From the NCBI RefSeq assembly GCF_000001735.4, contig NC_003076.8, forward strand, positions 14,015,835 through 14,079,834: DNA of 64,000 nucleotides, in the 5' to 3' direction. A program made the translations under genes and the position numbers. A model generated the notes under the pieces. The model searched no databases and was not told the origin of the DNA. It saw only the letters and a program-made list of their open reading frames with translations. The DNA is from Arabidopsis thaliana (taxonomy: Eukaryota; Streptophyta; Magnoliopsida; Brassicales; Brassicaceae). The first letter of the stretch is position 1. Each line of letters opens with the position of its first letter. Shown here in pieces: positions 43,285 through 57,300 of this stretch.

Positions 43285-44000
43285 TTTATGAAATCAAGAC
43301 AAGTTTGATTAGATTGAGTTATCGGGACTAGTAATAGAGAACCCCTATGATCATTTGGATTTCTTGGAGAGGTTGTATAGTACGTTTAAAATTGGTTGTC
43401 CGGAGATAGTTTCAAGCTCATTTTGTTTCCTCTTTCTCTTAGAGAAAAAGCAAGCCAATGGTTGAAAACTATACCATCTCATTTGGTCAGTTCTTGGGAT
43501 GCGTGTAAGAAAATCATCCTTCTCAAGTTCTACTCCAAGCAAAAAACGACCAAAGTGAAAAGTGACATAATAGGGTTTAAGCAAGGAATCAATGAAAGTT
43601 TCCATGAAGCATGGGGACGGCTTAATGATTATACTCAAGATTGCCCTCCTGGATTCAAAAGGAAGTTATTTCCTTAGTATTTATATTGTGGAGTTAATAA
43701 GGAGCTAAAATTATCATTGGACATGACTAGCAAATGACGTTTTGCAAATATTACCATGGACTAAGGAGAGTTACTTGTTGAAAATTTGGCTCAAAGTGAT
43801 CTAAGCTACAATGAAATATGTGACAGGATCGCCTTTGGAGATACCAAGTGACGACTACACATGGAAAAAATTGCAAAATCAATTAGATAGGTGGAGAAGT
43901 TCATGATGATGCAAGAAAGAGGAGTTAACAATGTTACAATGGATTTTTTAAAGTATATATCCAAGATGAAGATATCACTAGCCCAACAAAAAACTATTCA
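43285..44000 (+). mobile_element. Athila-like gag remnant (unit B copy)
   Basis: The frame 43396-43677 reads as Ty3/Gypsy Athila gag (FKLILFPLSLREKASQWLKT; KFYSKQKTTKVKSDIIGF; ESFHEAWGRLNDYTQDCP). The downstream part reads in broken frames (MDFLKYISKMKISL..). No protease, RT or LTR recognised. Confidence 0.75.
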
Positions 44001-44332
44001 ATTAATAAATTCTTTATTTTTTTGTGGTCAAACTTCATTTTATTAAAGAACCTAAAGGGCATTACATAAAAGGTACAAGGCCCATTTAAAGATTCAATAC
44101 AAACCAAAAACACTGATAAAAAGCTTATATCAATAGAACTCATAGACACGTGTCTTAATAAAGGATAAACATGGGCACGTGACAAGTCTGGAGAAAAGTT
44201 GTTTCTTCATGAACTTGTCGTCGGCGAACTACTTCTGGTCACATGGATATTTCTTTACCTTCCAGTTCTTCATCATCACCCTTCTTAATAATAATAATAT
44301 ATATATATATATATTATGAAATAATAAAATAC

Positions 44333-44580
44333 GATAATGCATGGTCACACAAGCTAACTATATTATTGTATCCTCAGCTACATAAAGTAGATGTACTGCC
44401 CACATATCTAAACTATACAATGTCATGTGATGTTCCATAGACATACAATCTGGTACACCAATGGTTTGACTCCGGCGAAGACAAACACTAACAGGAAATG
44501 ACGAGAAAAAATATTAAAAAATATTATTTATTTATTTATTTATTTTTAAAACAAAAATAATCAAAAAACAAATTCTAAAT

Positions 44581-44617
<37 letters not shown>

Positions 44618-45281
44618 TTTAATGTATTGATTCTTATAATAGTTAGTTTTCATTTTCAAAATTAAACTAAATGTGTAATAAAAACTACTAATAAATTTTA
44701 AAGAGATAAATTTAAATTAAAACCGGATATTTTTATTAAGATCATTTAAGTAAGGAATTTGCCTATTTTTACATTTTAAATTAAACAAATACTAACTTTC
44801 TTGTTTGGTTTATTTATATACAAAAAAAAAATTCTTTAATTTTTTCAACCACAAAAATTATGTTCTACAAGAAAAATCATTAGAATCAAACCCAATACAA
44901 TAAAAATTTTCTGCTTTTAGTTTAAATTTTAATATCTTAAAATGTTTAGAATTATTTTTATTATTTAGTTTTGAAATTGAAAACCTAACTATTAGAAGAA
45001 TTAATGCATTAAGTGTTTTTGATTATACAACACCATAGAAAATTATTTTATATTTTATTTTTATATTAAAATAAATATTAGTGTTTTTTTAAATATTTTT
45101 TTTGATCAATACCAGTCAATGCTTGTCTTCACCGGACTAAATTTATCGGTGTACCATAATTTTATGTATATGATGTTAACCACATGAAATCGTATAGCTC
45201 AAATATGTGACCATGCAAAACATCTACTTCGTGTAGCTAAGGATAAAATAATATACTTGGGATGTATGATCATACATTCTC
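44333..45281. mobile_element. Non-autonomous long-TIR element (unit B copy)
   Basis: The counterpart of 37304-38208 with the same inverted arms (left from GATAATGCATGGTCACA, right to CATACATTCTC) and a slightly longer middle with an extra AT tract. Confidence 0.75.
44586..44614. repeat. (TA)n microsatellite
   Basis: A TA tract inside the unit B long-TIR element, absent at the matching place in unit A. Confidence 0.9.
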
Positions 45282-46178
45282 TGATACTTAGTGTAGTTAG
45301 AAATATTTTTTCCTTAGATTTATTTGTTCAATTGTGACTATAACAATTAGAAGATATTTTCTATTATATATATTGAAAAACGACCACGTTTAATCGTATC
45401 GTCGATATGTTTTCAATTAATTATCTAATTTTTAATTAAAAATGTACTAAACACAGTGACAAGCAAAATAATAATAAAACAGTTAAAAATATGAAAATAT
45501 GAATGAGTCTATGGTGCAGTTTTGAGAAAAAAGTTTTGATAATACTTTTCTTTTAGAAATTATATAAAAAACATTAATGTAAGAAATTATTATGATTCCT
45601 ATAGACAATTTTTTTGCCTCCACCACTAGCACCTCTATGAGTCTCTTACTAATATAACTATTAGTGTTTTTAATGTAATTAAATGTTTTAATTAAATTCG
45701 AAACTATAAAAAAATTTAACCAATCATAAGAGGAAAAATGTAATTTAGAATTTTTAGAGTTTGTTATTTAAGAGAGTCTTCCTACTCTCCCTCCTTACTT
45801 TTTATAATTTTCCATACTCTTATTGATGAGTCTCTAATTAAGAAGACCATCAATAAAATACACTTTAACTGTCATAGTATAATTTATAAACTAAAATTAG
45901 TGAAACTCTTCTATAAAAATACTATTTGGTTTCTTTATATTTTGAAAAAGTGGGTGATTGGTTCGTCTATATCGGTAGATTTATTGCAATAGAAACGTTG
46001 TTCTAGGTGTGATGATTGGTTGTAGAAATAAAATTTGGGTTTATAATGTATTTTAAAACAAAACATATAATTGGTAAATAATAGTTATGTGTTATATAAT
46101 ATTATTCTCAAATATCAATTTTATAAATTATGATATACATAACATATATATATGATGTATTTAAGAAACAATGTAAAT

Positions 46179-46241
46179 TATATATATATATATATATATA
46201 TAACCCAATAAAAAGAGTTATATATATATATATATATATAT
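46179..46241. repeat. Two (TA)n microsatellites
   Basis: TA tracts at 46179-46202 and 46219-46241 separated by AACCCAATAAAAAGAGT. Unit A has one uninterrupted tract here. Confidence 0.9.
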
Positions 46242-46624
46242 TTCATAAAGTAGTTATTTTAAAGATTACTTATATCCACAAAAATAATTTTTTCATAATA
46301 TATATGGATGAAAACTATAATATTTTTTTTTTTTAAATAAAAAAAAAAAAAAGTGGAAAGAGGAAAAAAAATTGTACATCCCACCTAAATACCATAAAAT
46401 CGTACTCTAAAAAATTGTACTTAAAATTATTATTTTGGCTGTGAGAAAAAATAAGAAAGCTACAATAGGGGTTGTAGCTTTTTTGTTGGCTTTATACATC
46501 TTCTAATGCCCTACCAATTATACCCAAAACATTTTTTTTTTAAATGTTAAATACATTGCTCAACAAAAAATATTATATACAATAGAAAAATGAAATTTGC
46601 AAGATTATCCATAACATGGGACAT

Positions 46625-46940
46625 GAAAAATATCATGGATCTGAGTTTCGATACAATTCCGGAAATAGGTGTTCAAAGCTTATGGATCCAAATTCAGATA
46701 TTTAAATATTTTATATGATATTTTCTGTTAGTCTTTTTATTTATTGAAATAATAGTTAATATTATTTTAAAATTTTCATCTATTTTTTGCAGATATGGGT
46801 AGTTGCATATATTGGTGGATCCAGATCTTGATATTTGTTTTATGGATCTAACGGATCCAGATCCAGATAGGTGGTTTACGGATCCAGCAGATCCGGATAG
46901 CTGTTTCACGGATCATGCGGTTCTAGATCTGGGTATCCCA
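46625..46940. repeat. GGATC-rich repeat cluster (unit B)
   Basis: The counterpart of 39640-39935, lacking one GGATCTAGAGGATCATGCGG repeat present in unit A. Confidence 0.6.
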
Positions 46941-47645
46941 AAATTTCACAGAAACTAATTTCATGTTCATCTTTCTATCTACAACCGGAGAAACAAAAAC
47001 AACATGAGAAATTGAAGGAGTTCGATGATATGAGATTATTACCTTTTTGAGTAAAGCACGGAATATCTCGTCTCGAGATTACTAAGGACTTTCTTTGAAC
47101 CTTGTCGTCATGTGCTTTGGTTGTTTTGAAAAGTAAGGGAAAAAATAGGAGGCGGAGCAAATAGATTATGTTATAGAATTCAGAGAGATGCATATTTATA
47201 TAAGAGGAGCAATATTTTGTGAATTCTAGGGTTTTCAGAAGATTTATTTCCTAAATGTAATACGTTTTTAGTAAAGATATTTGTTTGATAAAACTTGGAA
47301 AAATAATAATAATGACGACCAACTATATTGTTAACAATATCTTACTGAAAAAATTGAGATAATCGCCTATAAGATGTTTAAAGTAAAATATTTCAAATAA
47401 AGTTCCATAGAAATATTGTAAAAATATGTTACTATATAAATTTCTAAAATAAATATCAGTTCAATTAAACTAAAATAAACTTTCTCTAACTTTGACACAT
47501 CAACCTTTTTATGTGATGAGAAGCTGACACATCCTTAAAACAAGAAACCAATCAAAACATTACAAATACTACACATCAAATTAATATCTGCCACATCAGA
47601 TTAAATGGATGATTTCAGCTTGTTGGAAATGAAAACAAAATAAAA

Positions 47646-48415
47646 AGCTTGAAAAACTTGTCAATTCCTCTTTGATCTTTCCGTCTTTACTTTCTAATTC
47701 TCGTGTATCTATTTTGAATAGTTGTAATACTTGTATCAGTTTTTAAATTTAATTTTAGGTTAGGTTTTGTAATTAAGTTCGTTAAAGAAAAATTAGGAAT
47801 TAGCAGAGGGGAAGATATGATAACCTTATTACCTGGATCTTTGTTTCGTTATAGGCTTAGCTTTCTTACAAGTAATGAAGCTGTTTGGACAAGTGTTTTG
47901 TCATATAGATATAGAAATCTATTGAAATGGGTTCCAAGATTAGAATTAGTAAAATAAAATACTACTAAATTTAAAATATGAGAAAATACAAAATAATAAA
48001 TCCTAAAAGTCTTTGTTTTAAACCAATCACACTTATATTAAAACAAAATTAATTTACAAAACATATCATGCAGCGTAACACGAGTTTTTACTTAATTAAT
48101 AGTAATATTAAATTAAAACCTGAAATATTCAAATTCTAATTTATATGAGTTAACATGTAACAAATATATTTAAAAATGCTTTAGAAGATGCGATAAAAAA
48201 CTTTGAAGATTTTTTCACAAGTTAGTGAAAAAAAAAAAAAAAGATCAAGTTACAATAGAAAACATATAAAAAGTTGCAGATTCATTTACTATGTTCCCAA
48301 TTTCATTTTTGATGAATATGAAGAAGAAGAAAAATATTGTGTTGTCAAGGCCCAAATGAAGCCAATAATTGAGTGGATGGATAGATAATAGCGTGAACAA
48401 ACCTAAATCGATTGC
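47646..48415. other. Intergenic DNA with a possible Helitron remnant
   Basis: Around 48045-48095 (ACAAAACATATCATGCAGCG then AACACGAGTTTTTAC) resembles the subterminal part of Helitrons like that at 41513-42963, but the ends are not identifiable. 48180-48390 may be decayed 5' coding sequence of the next gene. Confidence 0.3.
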
Positions 48416-49763
48416 GTGAATCAAAAGCATCAGCCGCTTGCTTTAGATCTATACATTCCTTCGTCTCGTGATTGTTGTGAAAACTCGAGTTTTAATCCTC
48501 TCCCTTCTAAGATCTTTGAGAGCAAGGCATTGGTTTGGCTCAAGATACAGTTTCAAGATGGTGTCAGCATTGATGTGAAACGTGGTGTTTCTCTTCCCAA
48601 GCTTAAGACCCTCCACCTTGATTATTTCAAGATAGAACCGAGTAAGTTTAACAAGCTTCTTTCTGGCTGCCATGCGCTTGAAGAGTTAGTGCTGATCAAT
48701 TTGATGTGGGCTGATTCCTCGGGATATAAAGTTTGCCCTGTCACAGTGTCTATCCCAACCCTCAAGAGACTAAAGTTTTGTCGTTCTGAAGATTTCTATG
48801 AGGGTAAATTTCATGAGTATGAAGACTATGATGAGGAGAACATTAAAAAGGGAGTGTCATTGTCGTTTGATAATCCGAATTTGGTGTACCTTGAATATTC
48901 TGATGTTATTGTGGACAAGTATAAACAAGTGAGATTTGACTCGCTTGTAGAAGCTAATCTAGGACTTCGAAAGAATCAGGCTGAACCAGACAAGATTAAT
49001 GTAACAAAGCTTCTCATGGGACTACACAATGTTAAGATCCTCTACTTGTCTAATGACATTCTTGAGGTTAGTACCATCTTTTTATTGACTAATTTTGTTT
49101 CTGATAATTAAGTGCTTCAGTTTAATACTCATAATTCACAATTGAGTGATGTTATAATTGATTTGGTTTGTGCGTCAGGTACTTGCTTGCTGCCGAGAAA
49201 GAATACCGGTATTCGACAATCTACTCGAGTTAACTATTAAGACTACACCATATGTAGGATGGAAATCATTGCAACCTCTACTCAAGAGTTATCCAAGTCT
49301 AGAAACATTGGTCTTCGAAGTACTTTACACAGCCTTTAGATCAACTGTTGAAACGTTTTTAAGCATACAATTTGATTATGAAACTGACTCTGTTATGTTT
49401 CAGGGATTGCATCACAAGTATACAAAGAAATGTGGGGACAAGGACGGATGTTTGTGCAAATATGAGAATGATTTGGGGGCAAAGAAGAAGAATGTTCGTA
49501 CTTGCTTAACATCAAGTCCTGTGAAAGTTCTAAAGATATTGAAGTTTGGTGAAACTTTTGAGGATGAGGATGAGGATGGTCTTGATGTTGATCATGATGA
49601 CTATGATGATGAAGATGATGTGTCTTGTGATGAAGATGTGATGAAAGTATTCAAGAAACTGCAGAAGCTTCCTCGAGTAGCTTCAGCCAAGTGTGAGGTC
49701 CAAATAAAATCAAAGAACCTTAGCTTGTCATCTACTTCGACTAAACGAGGTACTCTTCTTTAG
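48416..49763 (+). pseudogene. F-box/LRR-type protein without the F-box
   Basis: Exon 1 48416-49066 and exon 2 49179-49763 (phase 0, ILE then VLACC) give about 412 aa. The leucine-rich pattern is that of plant F-box/LRR proteins: PSKIFESKALVWLKIQF, VSLPKLKTLHLDYFKI, LLSGCHALEELVLINLMW, SIPTLKRLKF, SFDNPNLVYLEYSD, then VFDNLLELTIKT and LLKSYPSLETLVFEVL. A cysteine-rich insert (HKYTKKCGDKDGCLCKYEN) and an Asp-rich stretch precede an FBD-like end (KLQKLPRVASAKCEVQIKSK). The N-terminal F-box that would bind SKP1 is absent. The upstream DNA reads as family-like residues (EWMDR) broken by stops at about 48386, so the gene is probably 5'-truncated. A shorter transcript from the ATG at 48416 is still possible. 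Confidence 0.65.
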
Positions 49764-51362
49764 AAGATTCTTCTTGTGGTATCTCAGCCATGGATAATGT
49801 CTCAGGCTAAACTCAATCCAAGATTCTCTTGTTTCTGCCTTTTGTTCTTTCCTTTACTGACTTGGTTTAATGTTTTTTTTTTCCTTTTGATTGAGAATGT
49901 TGGTATCTTTTGTTTGTCTCTCTTCTCTTCCTTCTAAGAAAATTAGCACTCGTTTGTTGCCTTTCTTGTACCAATCGCATTTTGCTATGAACATCAGAAG
50001 TAATTGACTGGACTTGCTTTGCTCACCAGAATTCTTCCTCAGCCGATCAGAATCGAAGCACTCTTCAGAGAGACTATCAAACATGACAGGGACTCCAAAT
50101 CTACATACTTCAAGTGAATCAACTGCAACAACTTGAAATCAAACGACCAAAGTGAACCATCGCTTAGTTTAATCCAATATGGGTAAGCGTGGATTTACCA
50201 ACAATTGGACGAAGAATCAAGTACACAACTAACAAACACCCGTCAAACCCCCATGATTAAATACTTCAACAACATCTAAGTGTTGATTTGAAGATAAACC
50301 GACAAGAAGTCGGAGATAGATCCGAACGAAGTCGGAAAGCTAAAACATAGAACAAAATCTAAAAAATCCTATTAGCAAAGGATAAGAACAAGATTTAGAG
50401 TTTTCTCTCTCTAAAAGATTTGAGAAAGTGAAGAGAGAGAAAACTCTTTTTATTTTATTTTAATAAATTCTAGAAAGTTAACAAATGGATGTTATTAAAA
50501 TGGAACAAATGTCAAAAAAATTGCAAACTTTTAAATACACAGAAAAGCATGAACTTTCGAAATGTCATTAAAATCCTAAAGTTTGGTTTGATTTTATAAA
50601 AAAATAGTTAAGTTTCGTTAACTGGGTCATTTTAAGCATATCAATAAATTTCCGTTAACAAAAATATGATAGAGTTAACTTTCCATAACGTTTAGGAAAT
50701 AAATAAATCTTATACATACATATAAAGTATCACTAAAGATAATAACCAACACAACGTTGGGTATCGGAAAGCTTATTTTGGGAAAATCAACTTTTCATAC
50801 CCAACCAAAGTACCAATGTTCAATTAATACATAACAGTTTACTCCCTGCTAAATTAGGTTGGCTATCTTCCAGCGTTAGTGGCTCCGTGAGCACCATCGG
50901 CTGGCTACTTTCTAGCATATGTCAGCTTCTCTAGTGACTATGGCCGGATCTTTTCTAGCGGTTCGTTTAAATCAGGTTATTAGTACCGTTTTTATGTTTT
51001 TCCTTTTCAATAATCACCGTGATCTTCGTACCAGTTTCAATTTCATAAAGCCTATGTGTTTCAATTTTAATCTCGTTTTTTGGGTTTTAATCATCGTTTG
51101 TTTAAACCCAATTTAAAATTCTCAATCCTTTGATTTGGAATCTCAATCCAGCTTATCTAGAAAGAATTTAATATCAAGAGAGATCATGATTTCTCTTTTT
51201 TCAAAGATCGTTGTTGTTCTGGAGGAATATAGATCAAACTACAAACTTAAAAGTTTTAATTTCTATTTTCTTCTTAAGATTCAATCATTGGTTAGTTTCT
51301 TGGAGAACATCAATCAAGGAGATGATATTAGGGAGCAAAGCGGCGGATTCACAAGAGTGATC
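49764..51362. other. Intergenic DNA with a hairpin and possible retroposon remnant
   Basis: A perfect 16-bp inverted repeat (AGAGTTTTCTCTCTCT at 50397-50412, reverse complement at 50432-50447) forms a strong hairpin. Minus-strand sequence from 50450 to 49865 looks like a transcribed leader followed by an A-rich end (AAAAGGAAAAAAAAAA), which could be a LINE-type remnant. 50500-51362 has no supported gene apart from the 3' flank of the next one. Confidence 0.35.
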
Positions 51363-54300
51363 CTACCTGCAACTCTCAAGAGAGAGGCAGTGCACATAGT
51401 CGTCACGACAGCCAACAAATATCCGGCCACCGATCATCACTGGTGAAGAGAAAATGTCTGCCTGCAACTCCATCCTCGTGATTTCTCCTACTTTTGAGTC
51501 ATGTGAATCTCTGCTGAGAATGGAGGGTCTCACACGAAGGACATGAACTCTTCCCGAGCTTGAGCATACAGTCACCAACCTGGAAAATACATGGAAACAG
51601 AAGGAGGAGGTACCTTCATAAATCCATGATAATTAAATACATTCATATGTGCTTTTCCCTTGCAGTTAATACCTGTCTGATGCAAGCAGTTCATGCGATT
51701 CAAAATGCAGATTCTCATCAATGTATGCAGATGCTGTGATCGGGTCCCCAATATTGTCTTCCCACACAAGACACCCAGATTCCTGAAATAAATTCCAAAA
51801 CAAAAGTCTTGACTCATGGTACTGAAGTTTTGAGACGAGTACCACAAAAACAACTGATCCTCATGAACGTCCCTATCAATGTCCTTGCAGTAATAAAACT
51901 CAACCTAATATATCTTTATTCCACTGATTTTGCTACAGATTCAAGTATATCTTTAGTGCATCCACAAGCTGTTAATTCCAAAAGGGTATATTCCTTCTAA
52001 TATAAACTCGGAAATCAATATGCCAATGAACGCGGAAGAATCTTATTAAACTGGTGTGTTTCAGAAAGGACTCCCTAGAAGATGCATAGGAAGATGTATG
52101 AATTTAGAATATGCAGTGACATGATAAAGTCTATTGCACATCAGATTTCAGTCCTAAAATAACAAAAGCCCCTAGCACAAAAAAAAAAGTCGACAGCAAT
52201 AAATAAACTATACAAGACCCATGTCCAAGGGATATAAGAAAGTACCGGTTCTAGGGAATAAACACATCCATTTCTACAGCACACAAGCACCTGTAGAAAA
52301 ATAGACGTGTAGTCAGCCTCAGTGAGATATCTCTACACAAAAAGGATATACTGCAGATGTACTCAGGAATCAAGGGCACCTGAGAAGGAAGCACATGTGA
52401 CATGCAAGGTCCAGCAAATATTGGTCCACCAGTCCTATACTGCATTAATGTAACCGCTGACTTAGTTTGAGCACTGTGAGATGGCCAAAACAAAATGACA
52501 GGAACAAAAGATGTGGAACGCAATGTGGACTTTATGATATCATTTGAATGAACTGGGATCAATTCATACACATACCCTCCAAATAATAGTTCCAGACGGA
52601 CTCATTGCGATCACTTGGCCATCAACTAAGCAGCAAATAACTGTGACAGAAAATAGAGAGTAACAATGATACTAAAATCAAGGAAATGGAAAGAAAATAG
52701 TAGAGGAAGAAAATACCGTTTTGAGTTGATGGGGTAATGCATAGGGAACCAAAAATCGGTGCCTCTAATTCAAATAGCCATAAGGTGTGGAATGGGGAAT
52801 CCTGCATTTGCAAAATCAACCCGAATAAAGAAGGCTCCGTCATTACTTTATAAGAAGTCAACAACAAATCTTCCTCTGGAGCCAAGAAAAACTGTAATGC
52901 TGATCAGTTAAGTTAAACAGCTCTATAGGGTAAGGCATACAGGACCCAATTTTGGTAGTAACCATTATTTCTAAGGACTATTCTGCTTCATTTGTGTAGA
53001 GCACACAAATTCATTTTCGACAACTGACCTATTCTTATCATGACGACTTACTGGAATGCAAAAAGTGAGGCAACAAACGGTATACAAAAGGTATACAAGC
53101 AACAACACATAGGGTGTTAAGAGTATGGATAAAAGGCCCATACCTTTATTGATACAGCTATCACGCGACCACTGGTAGAGGCCACGTAAAGTGAACTATG
53201 ACCCTGGGTGAAGCATCAAAGATAAATCAGGTGATGTGAAGAGAACTGCAATAACCAACAAAATCTTTGACCACAGATGACATTGTTAAGCTGTGGACAA
53301 GCAACTATGCCTAACCACTTGGATAGAGTAGTTAAAGTCTGCACCTCATCAATTGCAGGCGAAGCAAATATGCTCCCACCACATTGCAGCTTATAAACAC
53401 AGCATTGACTCCTATAGTCAAGGGCATAAAGAGTGTGGTCATGTGATCCGCACCTGCGTGAATGAGGCAAAATTAAGCTTAATGATTGGTGGACTTTACA
53501 AGAACTTTATGCAAAATCTAATCTACAGAATGAAAAAGAAACACATGGAGCTAAAAAAGTATCCTCCTTATTTTACTATAGTCACTGCTCCTAAATACCT
53601 CTTCAAACTTCTTTGTCAGTTGCTATGAATTATAACTTGGCGAAAAACCCTTCATAGACCCAGTTCGAATTGGTTGTCATAATAATTTTTCAAGACCTAA
53701 TGTGTATTATCTATGAAAACAAATAGACTATCATCAGTTCAATGTAAAGAAAACCATATAATCAAGCATTGGTACCTATGAAAATATGGATGTAAGGTCC
53801 ACTCAGACAAAAGCAACATTGGAAAGGAATTTAACATGTGGCACAAAAATTATGACTATGATCACAGAACCACTCCTCTTCAACTCAGTACAATGACTTG
53901 GCTAGATATGATAACAGAGAAAGTCATCGTTATCTTACCATATCAGTTGCGAAGATGTATCCACCACAGGCTGGCACTTTATCTTCATCCGAAAAAGAAA
54001 ACAAATTGTCTCAAGTCAGCTAGCCATCTGAGAACAATTTCTAGGAATGAGAAAATATATGACACAGAAATTTAAGTGGCATTGAGGTAGACAAACAAAG
54101 TACAAAGCTATGATTGATTAATTTTCCTTCAGATCATACCTCACCACATGCTTGAAATTTCCAACATAAGCTTCCCGTTGAGAAATCTAAGAAATATAAT
54201 TTTCCTTTGTAGCATCCAATAACGACCTAGCATTGGAGATGTCCCCAAAACTGTTCAAGTAGACTAGAAAGAATATAGTGATCTACACAAGTTGATGAGA

Positions 54301-57300
54301 AAACTAACCTGACTAAAATCACCAACTACCATGGCTGAACCTTCGATCCTTCCCTCTAGAATGGTCTCCCAATACATAGAACCACTAATTAACACAAGAA
54401 AGTGTATCATTTGTTAGAAATCCAGCCTAATATGTAAGAAATTTAAACCTAACATTTAAATCCTCTCATTTCATTTTAGATCCAAATCCAACCTAACATA
54501 AAACCTGATACGCTAAATAGTGATTTAATTTAGCCAGAATGATGATGCACCACTTTGACTATGATATATTACACCTCTCAACATATGATACATCAGATTA
54601 TAAAGATGCATACCTTTTGGCGTCAATGCACGAAAATTTACGTGAGTGAGACCCAATGAATAGATAAGTTTTCGAATCCTTCAACACAACTAGGGGGGAG
54701 GCATCTACACATGACTCCATATGAACTTTCCATATCTCTTGCATAGAGACCATTTGGTTCCTTGGAATCTCCAACGACCAGTATTCTCGGTTTGCCTCTT
54801 CATTACTACATGACTCTGGAGAATGTACCTTATTGCAACGACTAAATGCACATTGTATTTGAGAAAATCCTGAATCCCATAATTTATTTTCTTTCATTCT
54901 TTTGGGAGAAAACTTTTCGTAATCAATTTTCAATCGCTTTGGGGAATTATTCTTCTCACACTGCAATTTTGAAGGTGTTGGGCCTGATGTAACACCAGAA
55001 TGAAGTGGAACAGTTCTACTAACCAACCCATTACCATTCTGACTCTCTATCTTGTGGTCTAGTTTCTGAGTGGTGTTGTGTTGCATATCTTCTCTTAACT
55101 TCCCTTCTTTCTCTGACAGATAGATCAAAAGCCTAGATGGACTTCGAAATTGGTAAATCAATCTCATATCAATACCAAGACTATGAGAAAGATGCGCTGC
55201 GGCTAAAGAGTCTCCCCCAATCGCAAAGAAATCATCATCGTCTGAAACTTCTTTGACCAGTAATGCATCACAGACAGCCTATACCAAAATTTAAGGAAAT
55301 CATATAACTCCTCTTCTATAGTCAATTAGATTCTGCAGATTAAAACTATACAAACAATGTTCTCAACATTTTTCATAAGCATAATCACTCAACCAAATAC
55401 TGATATTCTAATTTCTAAGTTAATCTGTTTCCAAAGAATTTTATATTCGTCTCCCACCAAGTATAGCATTTGCTTTTATTTTCTGTGAGAGAAAAATACC
55501 CTTAAACACCCCTAAACCGGCACCTTTATTATCAGATTACTTTGCACAACTTTAGTTTCCCGTTCGAACTATAACTCCAACCCAGAATGGCAACCGTCCA
55601 AAAGTTACCCAAAAAAGGTTATCAAAGATTTCATTTCCTAATATATGGTCTAGGGAGAAAGAAACAATTAGATACCAAAGAGGGCTCGTAAGGAGAAAAA
55701 CAAAACGTGTGTAAGCACAGCATGGAAATTGTCTGACCTTTTTAATATTTTGCAGTAAACTATTAGTTCCATTGCTCTGCATCATATCTTGAGCACCGGT
55801 TGTAGGACATTTCAACCTTGCTAGTGCTTCATAATCAACTTTTCCACTTGAAGTAAGTGGCAGTTTCTCCACCAAAACAAAATGGTTAGGAATCATCACC
55901 GGAGGAAGTTTTCCACCCATCCAATTTCTGATAGAAAATATGATACCATCACTGGAGTTGCTTTCCTTGTTCAGTACTACAAAGGCCTTGAGTGAAGCAA
56001 GCTCCGTCTCATCTCTGCTAAGTAGAACAACAGCTTCAGCAATATCTGGATTTAGTTCTAGAGTTGTTTCAATCTCTTCAAGGGCCATGCGTTTTCCATT
56101 GAGTTTAACAGTTCGATCCCTTCTCCCAATAAAAATCAAATCACCACTAGAAAGTTGTCTTCCATAATCACCAGTTCTATAATAAAGCTGGCTTCCACAA
56201 TCATTTGTTAAATGATTACAGAGTGAGTTATTATGTAGCTTCACGTAGCCTTCAGACTCTATCGAGGAATGCATGTACCCTTGTGAAAGACAGAGACCAC
56301 TAACACAAATTTCTCCTTCGTAAGGTTTATCTTCGTCCCCCAAAAGTACAACTTTGCAATTGGAAATTGACTTGCCAATAGGAACACTACCAATCTCTTC
56401 GGTCTTCAAGAGTCTTGGCAACTCACTGCAGTCAAAATAAGTGCAGTCCCCTGATACCTAAACAAAACAAAAGGCTAATCGATACACTTTCAATTTCAAC
56501 AAAGTGCTGCATAAGTTAAGAGAATATAGAGAGGATATATTACAACTCTGACCAGCTACAGCAAGTTAGACTATGCCTAAGTATCAAATAAGTGAAATTA
56601 AGAAGTCTTCAAGGTATCAACATCTTCCAAACCAAAAGCAGGTTGTAGTTATCAACATGTTTTCAACCCATAAAACCAAGCCAGTAGCAACCAGCTGACA
56701 CCGCTATGAACTTTTCAATTACACCAGCTTAAGAAGATTTTCTAAGACTAAATTACAATTATCATATTTTTCGCACCTCTGTACTCCCATATAGATTCAG
56801 AAAACATGTTTCAGGAAGTAGGCTGTGAAGTGAATCCCACAGGCTCACGGGAAAGGGTTCGCCACTTAAAACTACCAGCTTCAGGCAACTTTGAAGCTTA
56901 TTGTTGTGTCCACGATGTTGTAAAGTAGGAAGAATAGCTCTGATCATCGATGGGACAGCTAGGAGTCTACTGATAGAATACTCCTATCAAGATGGATAAA
57001 CAGAACAAAGATAAGTTATGAGATGCTATTCTTCATATGCTGTTCTTGAAAATAGATCATAAGTAGATTGAAGGTAAATAAAGAAACTAGAAAACTATTC
57101 ATTATATTTTTTGATAAAAAAAAACAAAGATGGCACCCAATGGATTTATCATAACAAAGATAAGATATGATACAATAGCACTTTATACATTGTTTATTGC
57201 TATAAGTTACGTATTGATCCCAATATGCAGCCTAGTGAAGATGCTGAAACCAATTTCCAGATTTTGAAATAGATATTTAGGAACAGAGAAACGAGAAACG

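Larger units (their letters stand above)
40616..47645 (+). repeat. Tandem segmental duplication, unit B
   Basis: The second copy of the unit, about 7.0 kb because of a 1,451-bp Helitron; without it about 5.6 kb. The junction with unit A is at CTTGAAAGAGGCATTCCGG (40611-40629), where the unit end is fused to CYP79A exon 2. The outer end of unit B reads AAAGCTTGAAAAACTTGTC, giving the original right border. Confidence 0.9.
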
